Assembly: GCA_902761955.1 (NCBI GenBank)
Contig: CACWMM010000004.1
Location: forward strand, 10,746-74,745
Reading direction: 5' to 3'
Source: Parafannyhessea sp902761955
GTDB taxonomy: Bacteria; Actinomycetota; Coriobacteriia; Coriobacteriales; Atopobiaceae
Length of the DNA: 64,000 bases
Of this stretch, positions 16,029 to 24,278 are shown piece by piece. The stretch's first letter is position 1; the number at the start of each line of letters is the position of its first letter. Below the pieces are notes generated by a model. That model made no database searches. It was not told the DNA's origin and saw only the letters and a list, made by a program, of their open reading frames with translations. A program made the translations under genes and the position numbers.

Positions 16029-18557
16029 GTGGATTGGTGGCTGGGTATGGTCGCACGCATTCCAGGGGAGATCGAGGTCTACGGTGCCAGGGTCCATAAC
16101 CTGCGCTCGGTTGACGTGAGGGTTCCGCTGCACAAGATCGTGGGAATCGCGGGGGTGTCCGGCTCGGGCAAGAGCTCGCTTGCGCTGGGGGTGCTCTATG
16201 CGGAGGGCTCGCGTCGCTACCTCGAGGCGCTCTCCACCTACACGCGGCGCCGCCTCACGCAGGCGGCACGTGCGGACGTCGACCTCGTGAAGTACGTGCC
16301 CGCCGCGCTGGCGCTGCACCAGCGGCCGCCCGTGCCCGGGGTGAGGTCCACGTTCGGCACCATGACAGAGGTCCTGAACTCGCTGCGCCTGCTCTTCTCG
16401 CGCGTTGGATCGTACACCTGTCCCAACGGGCACCGGGTGCCGCCGTCGATGAACGTCGCGCTGGAGAAGCCCATGGTCTGCCCCGTGTGCGGCGCGTCGT
16501 TCTATGGCCAGGGGGCGGAGGACCTTGCGTTCAACAGCAACGGCGCCTGCCCCACGTGCGGGGGCACCGGTGTCATGCGCGTGGTGGACGAGTCGACGCT
16601 TGTGCCCGACGAGTCGAAGACGATAGACGAGGGCGCCGTCGCCCCGTGGGGCACGCTCATGTGGTCGCTCATGAAGGACGTCTGCCGCGAGATGGGGGTG
16701 CGTACGGACGTGCCCTTCCGGGAGCTTACGCCCCAGGAACGTGAGATCGTGTTTCATGGGCCGGCGGAGAAGCGCCACGTTGTGGTAAGAAACAAGAGCA
16801 CCGACACCGCCACGGAGCTTGACTTCACGTACTATTCCGCGACTCGTTCCGTTGAGAACGCGCTCGCGAAGGCGAAGACCGACAGCGCCTATCAGCGCAT
16901 TGCCCGCTTCCTTAAGGAGGGGCCGTGCCCGGACTGCCACGGTACGCGGCTTTCCGCAAGGGCGCGCGACCCGCAGGTGCTTGGCATAAACCTGGCGGAG
17001 GCGACCGAGAAGACCCTGGACGAGCTTGCCGCATGGCTTCCGCAGGTAGAGCCAAGTCTGCCCGAAGAGGTGAGGCCGATGGCGCACACGGTGATTGCGA
17101 CGCTGGACGAGCCCATCGCGCGCCTGCAGGAGCTGGGGCTTGGGTACCTCTCGCTCGACCGCGCGGGAAGTACGCTCTCCACGGGCGAGCGCCAGAGGGT
17201 GCAGCTTGCGCGTGCCGTGCGCAATCGTACGACCGGCGTGTTGTACGTGCTGGACGAGCCGTCGATCGGTCTGCACCCCGCGAACGTGGAAGGGCTGCTC
17301 GGCGTGATGGACGACCTCCTCGCGGACGGGAACTCGGTGGTCGTGGTGGACCACGACGTTCGCGTGCTGAAGCATGCGGACCACCTGATCGAGGTGGGGC
17401 CGGGGTCCGGTGCCGACGGAGGACAGATCGTGGCGCAGGGGAGCGTCGCCGAGGTCGAGGGGAACCCGTCGTCGCGCATCGCCCCGTACCTGCTGGCCAA
17501 GGAGCCAAAGCGTCTGCGTGCCGTACGGTCGGAGGAGGAGCTCTTCTCGCAGGGCGCGATTGCGATGGAGACGGAGGCGGTCCATACCGTGCACCCGCTT
17601 TCCGTCCGGATTCCCCGAGGCGCGCTCACGGTGGTGACGGGAGTCTCCGGCTCGGGCAAGACCACGATGGTGCTCGAGTGCCTGGTGCCCGCCCTTGCGG
17701 CACGCTCGAAGGGACAGCCGCTGCCGCCGCAGGTGAGGTCACTCGACGCGGACGGCATCCAGAGGGTGCACCTGATCGACTCCACGCCCATCGGCGCGAA
17801 CGTCCGCTCCACCGTCGCGACGTACTCCGGCGTGATGGACGAGCTTAGGCGCGCCTTTGCGCAGTCCGCAGGCGCAAAGGCGAGCGGGCTTAGGACGGGC
17901 GACTTCTCGTACAACACGGGCTCCCTGCGTTGCCCGACGTGCGATGGAACGGGAACCATATCGCTTGACGTGCAGTTTCTTCCGGACGTCGAGGTAACCT
18001 GCCCGGACTGCCGCGGGTCGCGCTTCTCTGGCGCCGCGTGGCAGGTGAGAAGGGCACTCGCCCGTGCTCGCAAGGACGCTCCCGCTCCCCGCGAGCACAG
18101 CCTGCCCGAGCTCATGGCCATGACCATCGACGAGGCGCTTTCCTGCGTGGAATCGCTCAAGAAGGTGCGCGGTCAGCTCAGCGTGCTGCACGACCTTGGA
18201 CTTGGCTACCTGACGCTTGGCGAGGCGACGCCCGCGCTCTCCGGAGGCGAGGCGCAGCGCCTGAAGCTCGCGGGGGAGATGGGCCGCGACCAGACCGACG
18301 CGCTCTTCGTGTTCGACGAGCCCACGATCGGCCTTCACCCCCACGACGTGGAGGTGCTCGAGGGGGTGCTCGACACGCTGGTGGCGCATGGGGCGACCGT
18401 CGTGGTGATCGAGCACGACCCGGACATGATTGCGAACGCGGACTGGATGATCGACATGGGTCCCGGCGGAGGAGAGGCGGGAGGAGAGATCGTGTACTCG
18501 GGAACGCCCCTCGGGGCAAAGGGGTGCGCGCGCTCCGTCACCGGCCGCTACCTCTGA
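16029..18557 (+). CDS. Class II UvrA-like excinuclease ATPase
   Basis: An 842-residue protein with two ABC ATPase modules: Walker A GVSGSGKSS near residue 45 and GVSGSGKTT near 537, signatures STGERQRVQLA and LSGGEAQRLKLA, and Walker B regions LDEPSIGLHP and FDEPTIGLHP. Zinc-binding CxxC pairs occur (CPVCG, CPTCGGTG, CPDCHG, CPTCDG, CPDCRG). It is about 100 residues shorter than standard UvrA, whose roughly 940 residues include a UvrB-binding domain, as for class II UvrA proteins linked to drug tolerance or self-resistance. GTG 16029 follows GAAAGG; ATG 16047 is possible. A LexA box places it under SOS control. Confidence 0.92.
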   Translation: MDWWLGMVARIPGEIEVYGARVHNLRSVDVRVPLHKIVGIAGVSGSGKSSLALGVLYAEGSRRYLEALSTYTRRRLTQAARADVDLVKYVPAALALHQRPPVPGVRSTFGTMTEVLNSLRLLFSRVGSYTCPNGHRVPPSMNVALEKPMVCPVCGASFYGQGAEDLAFNSNGACPTCGGTGVMRVVDESTLVPDESKTIDEGAVAPWGTLMWSLMKDVCREMGVRTDVPFRELTPQEREIVFHGPAEKRHVVVRNKSTDTATELDFTYYSATRSVENALAKAKTDSAYQRIARFLKEGPCPDCHGTRLSARARDPQVLGINLAEATEKTLDELAAWLPQVEPSLPEEVRPMAHTVIATLDEPIARLQELGLGYLSLDRAGSTLSTGERQRVQLARAVRNRTTGVLYVLDEPSIGLHPANVEGLLGVMDDLLADGNSVVVVDHDVRVLKHADHLIEVGPGSGADGGQIVAQGSVAEVEGNPSSRIAPYLLAKEPKRLRAVRSEEELFSQGAIAMETEAVHTVHPLSVRIPRGALTVVTGVSGSGKTTMVLECLVPALAARSKGQPLPPQVRSLDADGIQRVHLIDSTPIGANVRSTVATYSGVMDELRRAFAQSAGAKASGLRTGDFSYNTGSLRCPTCDGTGTISLDVQFLPDVEVTCPDCRGSRFSGAAWQVRRALARARKDAPAPREHSLPELMAMTIDEALSCVESLKKVRGQLSVLHDLGLGYLTLGEATPALSGGEAQRLKLAGEMGRDQTDALFVFDEPTIGLHPHDVEVLEGVLDTLVAHGATVVVIEHDPDMIANADWMIDMGPGGGEAGGEIVYSGTPLGAKGCARSVTGRYL

Positions 18558-18573
18558 CAGGTCGAGGTCGCGC

Positions 18574-19557
18574 CTAGGGAACGAGCCTAAGGTTGGGGTT
18601 CGAGCCGGTGCCGTTGCCCTTCTCGCCTGGCGATGCTGGCTCCACTGGAACGAACGAAAACGGGGCGACATCCTGTGGGTCATCCACGGCCGTGAAGTAC
18701 CAGGCGTGGATTCGCTGGTTCACGCGCTCCGGGCTGAAGTGCTCGAAGCCCTGGTCCTCTCCCCACGAGCGCACCCCCGCATGGTCCGGGTCCGTCGGAT
18801 CGGCGAGTATCTTGAGAAAGTCCTCGTACCCACCGGGACCTCCCACGTCCTCTGGCGGCGCGTCTCCCGCTCCGTCCGTGCAGATGGGCATCTGGCCTTC
18901 GTAGCAGTCGATGGTCTCGACAAGGCGCAGCTTGTGGACCCAGTAGTCGCCGTAGTCGTACGTGTAAGTCGCCGTCTTCGTGCGTGGGAACACATCGGTC
19001 AGGGGAGTCTGGGCAGCGTCGACGACCTCGTCGGCGTCGTAGATTCCCTCTGGGTTCGTCCCGTCGTCGAGGCTCGTGACCATGAGCCTCTGCTTCTTGC
19101 TTGTGAGGTGGAAATCGAACAGATGGTAGTCCTGCCACAGAAACGACGCCTGGATAACGTCGTGCAGGTCCTCGAACGAGAAGTCCTGCGGTACGACAAG
19201 CTCGCGCCAGCACTCTCGCCCCTCGAGGTCGAGGTCGATGCGGAAGCGGAACGCGGGCTCGTTCGAGCGGCTGAGCCTCTTTCCGAGCGCGGCTGCCGCC
19301 TGGCTCTGGAAGGAGCTGATGAGTGTGCCATACACGTCGACGAGCATCTTGGCTTCCTGCTCGCCATCGGGCGTGAGCCAGGCGGACTTTGCCCTGTTGG
19401 AGGTGGTGATGAGTCCCGCGTCCTGCAGGTGGTCGATCACGTCCCAGTCGTAGCTCTTCCATGTGCGCAGACCCTGGCCGCCGGCATGCTTCTCTTTCCA
19501 GGACGTGAGGTACATGAGCATGAGCGTCAGGTCATGCACGAGGTCGTTCTCGTTCAC
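18574..19557 (-). CDS. Plasmid pRiA4b ORF-3-like protein with N-terminal DUF6429-type domain
   Basis: A 327-residue cytoplasmic protein. Residues 1-75 (DLTLMLMYLTSWKE ... RTWKSYDWDVIDHLQDAGLI) look like a DUF6429-type winged-helix domain. The rest is a pRiA4b ORF-3 fold: FRFRIDLDLEGRECWRELVV, SFEDLHDVIQASFLWQDYHL, and YTYDYGDYWVHKLRLVE. The role is unknown; family members are widespread accessory genes. The chosen GTG 19557 lies behind GGGGAG. The acidic C-terminal tail contains PGEKGN, encoded by the dispersed 9-mer. Confidence 0.82.
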   Translation of the reverse strand: MNENDLVHDLTLMLMYLTSWKEKHAGGQGLRTWKSYDWDVIDHLQDAGLITTSNRAKSAWLTPDGEQEAKMLVDVYGTLISSFQSQAAAALGKRLSRSNEPAFRFRIDLDLEGRECWRELVVPQDFSFEDLHDVIQASFLWQDYHLFDFHLTSKKQRLMVTSLDDGTNPEGIYDADEVVDAAQTPLTDVFPRTKTATYTYDYGDYWVHKLRLVETIDCYEGQMPICTDGAGDAPPEDVGGPGGYEDFLKILADPTDPDHAGVRSWGEDQGFEHFSPERVNQRIHAWYFTAVDDPQDVAPFSFVPVEPASPGEKGNGTGSNPNLRLVP

Positions 19558-19625
19558 GGGAGCTCCCCTCGAGTGTCGGGACAACATGCAGACATCATAG
19601 GGCATCGGTGGAATAAGTGCCTCGT

Positions 19626-19675
19626 CACGCCGCCATACGCTTATTATCAGCGCGGCGTGGGGGCTGTGCTACATT
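19626..19675 (+). promoter_or_regulatory. Hairpin and extended -10 promoter of the dipeptidase gene
   Basis: CACGCCGC and GCGGCGTG (19626-19659) form an 8-bp inverted repeat just upstream of an extended -10 TGC-TACATT (TACATT at 19670-19675). The hairpin may be an operator. Confidence 0.4.
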
Positions 19676-19706
19676 GGCAAACAGTCGGCACGTTGAAGGG
19701 AGCGCC

Positions 19707-20750
19707 ATGGCGTCATATGACGAGAAGTGCCAAAGTCCCGAGGTGGAGGACGAGCTGCGCAGGCTGAGGGTGTTTGACCTGCACTGCGACACGCTGGACT
19801 CGCTGTGCATGAGGGACGTCGAGCCGTTTGCGACGCAGCTCTCGAACACGGTCGGCGGAGACATGGTCGAAAACGACCTCGCGCTGGCGGCGGGACGCAT
19901 GGCCAAGGCGGCGCCCGGAGGTTGGACGCAATGCTATGCCGTGTGGGTGCCGGACGACCTCTCGCACACGCCGTACACTCCGCTGGAGTTCTATCGCCAC
20001 GTGAGGGACTACTTCAAGCGGCAGACGGCCGCGAACTCGTGTAGCCTCGCGCGCACCGAGGACGCCCGCAGCGCGCAGACCGCCCACGCGTGGGGAAGCG
20101 TCGCCGCTATGTTCACGGTGGAGAACGGGTCTCCCATCGGGCACGACCTTGCCGTGGTGGACGAGCTCGCGGCGGATGGCGTGAAGATGCTGACGCTCAC
20201 ATGGAATGGTAAGAACGACATCGCGTCCGGCAACGACACGGCCGACGGCATGTCCGACTTCGGCCGCGAGGCCGTGCGCGCACTGGAGGACCACCGCATC
20301 GTGGTGGACGTAAGCCACCTGAACGACGCGGGCTTTGCGGACCTGCTGCACGTGGCGACGCGACCGTTCGTGGCGTCCCACTCCAACAGCCGCGCCGTGT
20401 GCCCACATCCGCGCAACCTGACGGATGCCCAGTTTGGCGAGATCCGCGACCGCGGCGGCCTTGTGGGCATCAACTACTACCGCGCGTTCATCGCGGACGT
20501 GCCTGCGGGCAAGGACGTGACATTCGACCAGCTCAGCAGGCACATCGACCATTTCCTCTCCCTTGGGGGCGAGAAGGTCCTTGCCCTTGGCAGCGACTTC
20601 GACGGATCTGATACTCCCAGCTGGCTTGCACGTTGCGACGACGTGCCCGCGTTCTTCTCGCGCGTGGCATCACGCTTTGGGATGGACCTTGCACGACGCA
20701 TGTTCTACCAGAACGCGCAGGAGTTCTTCGAGCGCAACGAGGTGCGGTAG
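19707..20750 (+). CDS. Membrane dipeptidase family (renal dipeptidase-like, M19)
   Basis: A 347-residue zinc peptidase. The metal site shows DLHCDT (His26, Asp28), a bridging Glu in FTVENGSPIG, His in VVDVSHLND and VASHSNSRAV, and Asp in LGSDFDGSD. M19 enzymes split dipeptides, including those with a D-residue at the C-terminus. No signal peptide is visible, so it should act in the cytoplasm on imported or recycled dipeptides. GAAGGGAG precedes ATG 19707. It is a single-gene unit. Confidence 0.92.
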   Translation: MASYDEKCQSPEVEDELRRLRVFDLHCDTLDSLCMRDVEPFATQLSNTVGGDMVENDLALAAGRMAKAAPGGWTQCYAVWVPDDLSHTPYTPLEFYRHVRDYFKRQTAANSCSLARTEDARSAQTAHAWGSVAAMFTVENGSPIGHDLAVVDELAADGVKMLTLTWNGKNDIASGNDTADGMSDFGREAVRALEDHRIVVDVSHLNDAGFADLLHVATRPFVASHSNSRAVCPHPRNLTDAQFGEIRDRGGLVGINYYRAFIADVPAGKDVTFDQLSRHIDHFLSLGGEKVLALGSDFDGSDTPSWLARCDDVPAFFSRVASRFGMDLARRMFYQNAQEFFERNEVR

Positions 20751-20845
20751 CGCGACCTCGCCCACTCCGGCGCCCGTGACAGCATCCGCCCGCGTGACGC
20801 GCGGGTCATGCCGCCTGTCGGATGGTGCTAGACGCCTCCTCCCAT

Positions 20846-20869
20846 AAATGCTATTGATATGGTAGCAAT
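20846..20869. promoter_or_regulatory. Palindrome AAATGCTA-N9-TAGCAAT upstream of nox
   Basis: TGCTA (20849-20853) and TAGCA (20863-20867) are inverted repeats nine bases apart. The same arms, spacing and flanks occur upstream of nrdA at 35996-36019. It lies about 100 bases before the nox start. Confidence 0.6.
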
Positions 20870-20965
20870 TATGGCGGCAGCCGGGATAGCGTTGCGTCAC
20901 CCCGGGCGTCGCCTACGTCTTGGCGGCGTCGGCCACTGCCGCGCCAACGGAGGGAGACCACCACC

Positions 20966-22318
20966 ATGAGCAGGATCGTCATCGTCGGCGCAAACCACGC
21001 GGGCACCGCCGCGGCAAACACCATCCTCGACAACTACCCGGAGAACGAGGTCGTGATCTTCGACCAGAACAGCAACATCAGCTTCCTGGGCTGCGGCATG
21101 GCGCTTTGGATTGGCGGGCAGATCTCCAAGCCTGACGGACTGTTCTACCAGACGAAGGAGGGCTTCGAGGCAAAGGGCGCGACCGTCCACATGGAGACCC
21201 GCGTGGAGTCGATCGACTACTACGCCCACGTGGTGCATGCGGTAACGGCGGACGGCACCGCCATCGACCAGCCGTACGACAAGCTGATACTGGCCACCGG
21301 CTCCGAGCCCATAATCCCACCCGTCGAGGGGGCCGACCTCCAGAACATCCAGCGCGTCAAGCTCTTCCAGCAGGCGGAGGAGGTCGTCCGCAAGCTGCGG
21401 GACCCCGCGATTCGCCGCGTGGCGGTGGTGGGTGCCGGCTACATTGGCGTGGAGCTTGCGGAGGCCTTCCGGCGCAACGGCCGCGATGTGACGCTCATCG
21501 ACATGATGGACACGTGCGTCGCGGGCAACTTCGACCCCGAGTTCAGCGCGCTTATGGAGAAGAACCTGGCAGACCATGGCATCGGCCTCGCCTTTGGCGA
21601 GCGCGTCCTGCGCTACGAGGGCGAGGGCGGCAAGGTGACGCGCGTGGTGACGGACAAGGGCACGCACGAGGCGGACATGGTGTGCGTGTGCATCGGGTTC
21701 AGGCCGAACACGCAGATGTTCCGCTACGTCGGCTTCGAGATGATGCAGAACGGGGCCCTGCTGGTGGACCATCACCAGGAGACGTCGAAGCCCGGCGTCT
21801 ATGCTGCGGGCGACTGCTCCAGCTGCTTCTATAACGCGGCGGACGGCGAGCCGGCCTACATTGCGCTTGCGACGAACGCCGTGCGCTCCGGCATCGTGGC
21901 CGCCCACAACGCCTGCGGCACCGCGATCGACGGCATCGGCGTGCAGGGCTCTTCCGGCATCTGCATCTACGACCTGAAGATGGTTGCGACGGGTCTCACG
22001 TTCAAGAAGGCGCTCGCTGCTGGCTACGACGCGCGGGTGAGCGACTTTGCGCAGGTGCAGAAGGCGACGTTCGTCGAGACGCCCAACCCCGAGGTGAAGG
22101 TGCGCATCGTGTACGACGGCACCACGCGCAAGGTGCTTGGCGCTCAGATGGCCTCCACCTACGACATGAGCGCGGGCATCCACATGTTCTCGCTCGCGAT
22201 CCAGGAGGGCGTCACGATAGACCGCCTGGCGCTTCTCGACGTGTTCTTCCTGCCGCACTTCAACCAGCCGTACAACTACTACACCATGGCGGCATACAAC
22301 GCGATGCTGGGGAAGTAG
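20966..22318 (+). CDS. nox: NADH oxidase, water-forming type
   Basis: A 450-residue FAD-dependent pyridine nucleotide-disulfide oxidoreductase. Nucleotide-binding motifs are IVIVGANHAGTAAAN at the N-terminus and VAVVGAGYIGVELAEAF in the middle. The single redox Cys43 lies in SFLGCGMAL and His11 is conserved, both features of Nox and NADH peroxidase. It probably reduces oxygen to water with NADH, protecting an anaerobe and restoring NAD. Separating Nox from coenzyme A disulfide reductase or NADH peroxidase by sequence alone is uncertain. GGAGGGAG lies ahead of ATG 20966; a shared palindrome lies further upstream. Confidence 0.9.
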   Translation: MSRIVIVGANHAGTAAANTILDNYPENEVVIFDQNSNISFLGCGMALWIGGQISKPDGLFYQTKEGFEAKGATVHMETRVESIDYYAHVVHAVTADGTAIDQPYDKLILATGSEPIIPPVEGADLQNIQRVKLFQQAEEVVRKLRDPAIRRVAVVGAGYIGVELAEAFRRNGRDVTLIDMMDTCVAGNFDPEFSALMEKNLADHGIGLAFGERVLRYEGEGGKVTRVVTDKGTHEADMVCVCIGFRPNTQMFRYVGFEMMQNGALLVDHHQETSKPGVYAAGDCSSCFYNAADGEPAYIALATNAVRSGIVAAHNACGTAIDGIGVQGSSGICIYDLKMVATGLTFKKALAAGYDARVSDFAQVQKATFVETPNPEVKVRIVYDGTTRKVLGAQMASTYDMSAGIHMFSLAIQEGVTIDRLALLDVFFLPHFNQPYNYYTMAAYNAMLGK

Positions 22319-22373
22319 GTCCGGCGCATCTGTGTGCGGAGCGTGATGATTGCGACTGTGGGTAGGTAAATCA

Positions 22374-22407
22374 GGCGGGAGGTCGGCATGATGCCCGGCC
22401 TCCCGCC
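22374..22407. terminator. Terminator between nox and dps
   Basis: GGCGGGAGG pairs with CCTCCCGCC (9 bp, with extra inner pairs), followed by TTGTTCTTG. It can serve both convergent genes. Confidence 0.8.
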
Positions 22408-22480
22408 TTGTTCTTGCGCTAATGGCGCTACGCATGGGCTAGTGATCGAAACTCACCCTGTCACCTGCGAATTTGCGAGT

Positions 22481-22909
22481 CTATGCCGCCTGCTGGCGAA
22501 GCATCCACAGCGTCTTGGACAGGCTGGCGATGTACTCGTCCATCTTGGCGCTGACGAGGTGGTTGGACTCAGCGTCCGCCTCGTCCTTTATTGCAGACAC
22601 CTGCTCGAGGAGGCGCGAGAAGTCCTCGCGAACACTTGCGAAGGCCTCGGCACTTGCAAGAGGCTCGTCCGCGCGCTCGGAGATGTCGGCGGCGGAGAGG
22701 ACCTCTGCGAGCGAGGCGATGGGCTTTCCACCCAGCTGCAGCAGGAGTTCCGCTATGTCGTCGATGGCGGGAAGCAGCCCGTCGTAGAGCTCCTCGAGCT
22801 GGGCGTGTGCCTGGAAGAAGTCGCTACCGGCCACGTACCAGTGCTGGTTCTGGAGCTTGTGGTACTCGACGGTGAGGTTGGCGAGAAGGGCGTTGAGCTT
22901 GGACTCCAT
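22481..22909 (-). CDS. dps: Dps-family ferritin-like DNA protection protein
   Basis: A 142-residue four-helix protein. The ferroxidase site region reads YHKLQNQHWYVAGSDFFQAHAQLEELYDGL with the His, Asp and Glu of the Dps dimer interface, and IDDIAELLLQLGGKPIASLAEV follows. Dps forms a 12-mer that stores iron and removes peroxide. The N-terminus is short, so DNA binding through a basic tail is not evident. AAAGGA precedes ATG 22909. A well-formed promoter is flanked by 13-bp inverted repeats, suggesting repression by DNA looping. Confidence 0.9.
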   Translation of the reverse strand: MESKLNALLANLTVEYHKLQNQHWYVAGSDFFQAHAQLEELYDGLLPAIDDIAELLLQLGGKPIASLAEVLSAADISERADEPLASAEAFASVREDFSRLLEQVSAIKDEADAESNHLVSAKMDEYIASLSKTLWMLRQQAA

Positions 22910-22947
22910 GGTTGGATCCTTTCTGTCGTGTCCCGTTGGGCTGAGCC

Positions 22948-23024
22948 TTTATTAGGACAATTTCTTGTTAGTGGAACTATACCCGATTGGAGCCCGATAG
23001 TAAACAGGAATTTGTCCTAATAAA
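22948..23024 (-). promoter_or_regulatory. dps promoter flanked by long inverted repeats
   Basis: On the minus strand TTTACT (23004-22999), 17 bases, TATAGT (22981-22976). TTTATTAGGACAA (22948-22960) and TTGTCCTAATAAA (23012-23024) are perfect 13-bp inverted arms on either side of the promoter. Confidence 0.65.
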
Positions 23025-23095
23025 TTTCACAGCTGGGTTTGTGGGAAGATTCCCGCCAGGCGCATGCGAAGTAGCTGCAAGTCCGATTTTGTATC

Positions 23096-23818
23096 ATGCC
23101 CCCACTGGTGGAGGTCCTCCTTGGGATCAAGGTGAGGGACCTCAGGATGGTCGAGCGACAGGAGCTCGTGGACTTTGGCCCCGTGTCACGGGCCGGAATA
23201 GTGGACCTGCTGGTACGGGACGTCGACGGCAACGTCTACGACGTGGAGATGCAGAACGGCGCGGATCCGGACATCGCGCGAAGGGCGCGCAGGTATCTCT
23301 CGCTGGTGGATGCGAGCGTCTTGGATCGAGGCCAGCGCTTTGGCGACGCGGGAAACGTCATCGTGCTGTTCATCTGCGCTCACGATCCGTTTGGGCGGGG
23401 ATGGAAGCGCTACGACTACCCGCGGCTGTGCGAGCAGGACGATGAGCCGCTGGGGGATGGAACGAGCATCGTGTTCGTGAACGCGGAGGGCGCCAGAGGC
23501 GACTTCGGTGACGTATTCGATGCGTTCATGAGCTACCTGCGGGATGATAATGTGATTGGAAGCGATTTCGTCCGAAGCGTGGACGACGCCGTGTGCGGTT
23601 TTCGCGACGACCCCGGGTGGAGGCGGTTCAGGATGCTGTGGTCCGAGAAATACCGAAACGAGTTCGCAGATGCCATCGACGAAGGTGAGGCCAAGGGCTT
23701 CTCAAGGGCAGTTGAGTTGATGCACTGGCTCATGGTGGATTGTCGCGAGCGGGAGCTCGAAGAGGCAATGCAAGACCCGGAGAGGATGAAGCGACTTCCC
23801 GAGGAGTATGGACTCTAG
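23096..23818 (+). CDS. Rpn/PD-(D/E)XK nuclease family transposase-like protein, probably N-terminally damaged
   Basis: A 240-residue protein with the nuclease core GIVDLLVRDVDGNVYDVEMQNGA and the arm YLSLVDASVLDRGQRFGD, typical of Rpn-like recombination-promoting nucleases. The C-terminal part has MLWSEKYRNEFAD and ends in PEEYGL. Full-length relatives begin 20-30 residues earlier. No ribosome binding site precedes ATG 23096, and a neighbouring frame just upstream reads MRSSCKSDFVS, resembling the missing start; one inserted base near 23094 would join them. So the gene is likely frameshifted. A remnant of a second copy follows. Confidence 0.65.
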   Translation: MPPLVEVLLGIKVRDLRMVERQELVDFGPVSRAGIVDLLVRDVDGNVYDVEMQNGADPDIARRARRYLSLVDASVLDRGQRFGDAGNVIVLFICAHDPFGRGWKRYDYPRLCEQDDEPLGDGTSIVFVNAEGARGDFGDVFDAFMSYLRDDNVIGSDFVRSVDDAVCGFRDDPGWRRFRMLWSEKYRNEFADAIDEGEAKGFSRAVELMHWLMVDCRERELEEAMQDPERMKRLPEEYGL

Positions 23819-23894
23819 TGTTGCGTGGATTGCTTGGTCATGACTTTGTCCCGGGCATAAGCAGCGCTGCATGCGATTTGTGCGAGAAACGTAG

Positions 23895-24188
23895 ATGAGG
23901 GAGGGGCTGAAGATGCTCTGGTCCGAGAAGTACCGCAACGAATTTGTCGACGGTTACGACGAAGGATATGCCGAGGGATATGCCAAAGGATATGCCGAGG
24001 GATATGCCGAGGGATATGCCGAAGGTTTTGCTAAGGGCATAGAGCTGGCGTATCGTCTTGCATCCGATGGTCGCGGGAATGAGCTCTTCGAGGCCGAGGG
24101 CAATCCGGAAAAGCTGAGGAGCCTGCTCGAGGAGTATGGGCTCTCACAGGCAAAGCATGGTGATGCGGTGCGCAAGAGCGCCGTTTAA
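23895..24188 (+). pseudogene. Remnant of a second Rpn/PD-(D/E)XK gene
   Basis: A 97-codon frame whose MLWSEKYRNEF and final LLEEYGL match the C-terminus of the gene just upstream, but which lacks the whole nuclease core. The middle is a six-fold GYAEGYAKG-type repeat from a 12-bp tandem repeat (23964-24035), known in this family as a variable linker. It reads as the 3' end of a duplicated or deleted copy. Confidence 0.65.
23964..24035 (+). repeat. Six 12-bp tandem repeats
   Basis: GGATATGCCGAG repeated from 23964, with the last copy diverged to GGTTTTGCTAAG. It encodes the Gly-Tyr-Ala-Glu repeat of the Rpn remnant and can expand or contract in frame. Confidence 0.85.
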
Positions 24189-24205
24189 GAGAATCGCTAA
24201 ATGTG

Positions 24206-24244
24206 GGCTGGCGGGGCTTCCGTATTCCGGATGCCCCGCCAGCC
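24206..24244. terminator. Terminator hairpin between convergent genes
   Basis: GGCTGGCGGGGC pairs perfectly with GCCCCGCCAGCC (12 bp) around a 15-base loop. Confidence 0.8.
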
Positions 24245-24278
24245 ACCTAATCGTTCTTCTCGCTCAAGCGCGCCTTGG

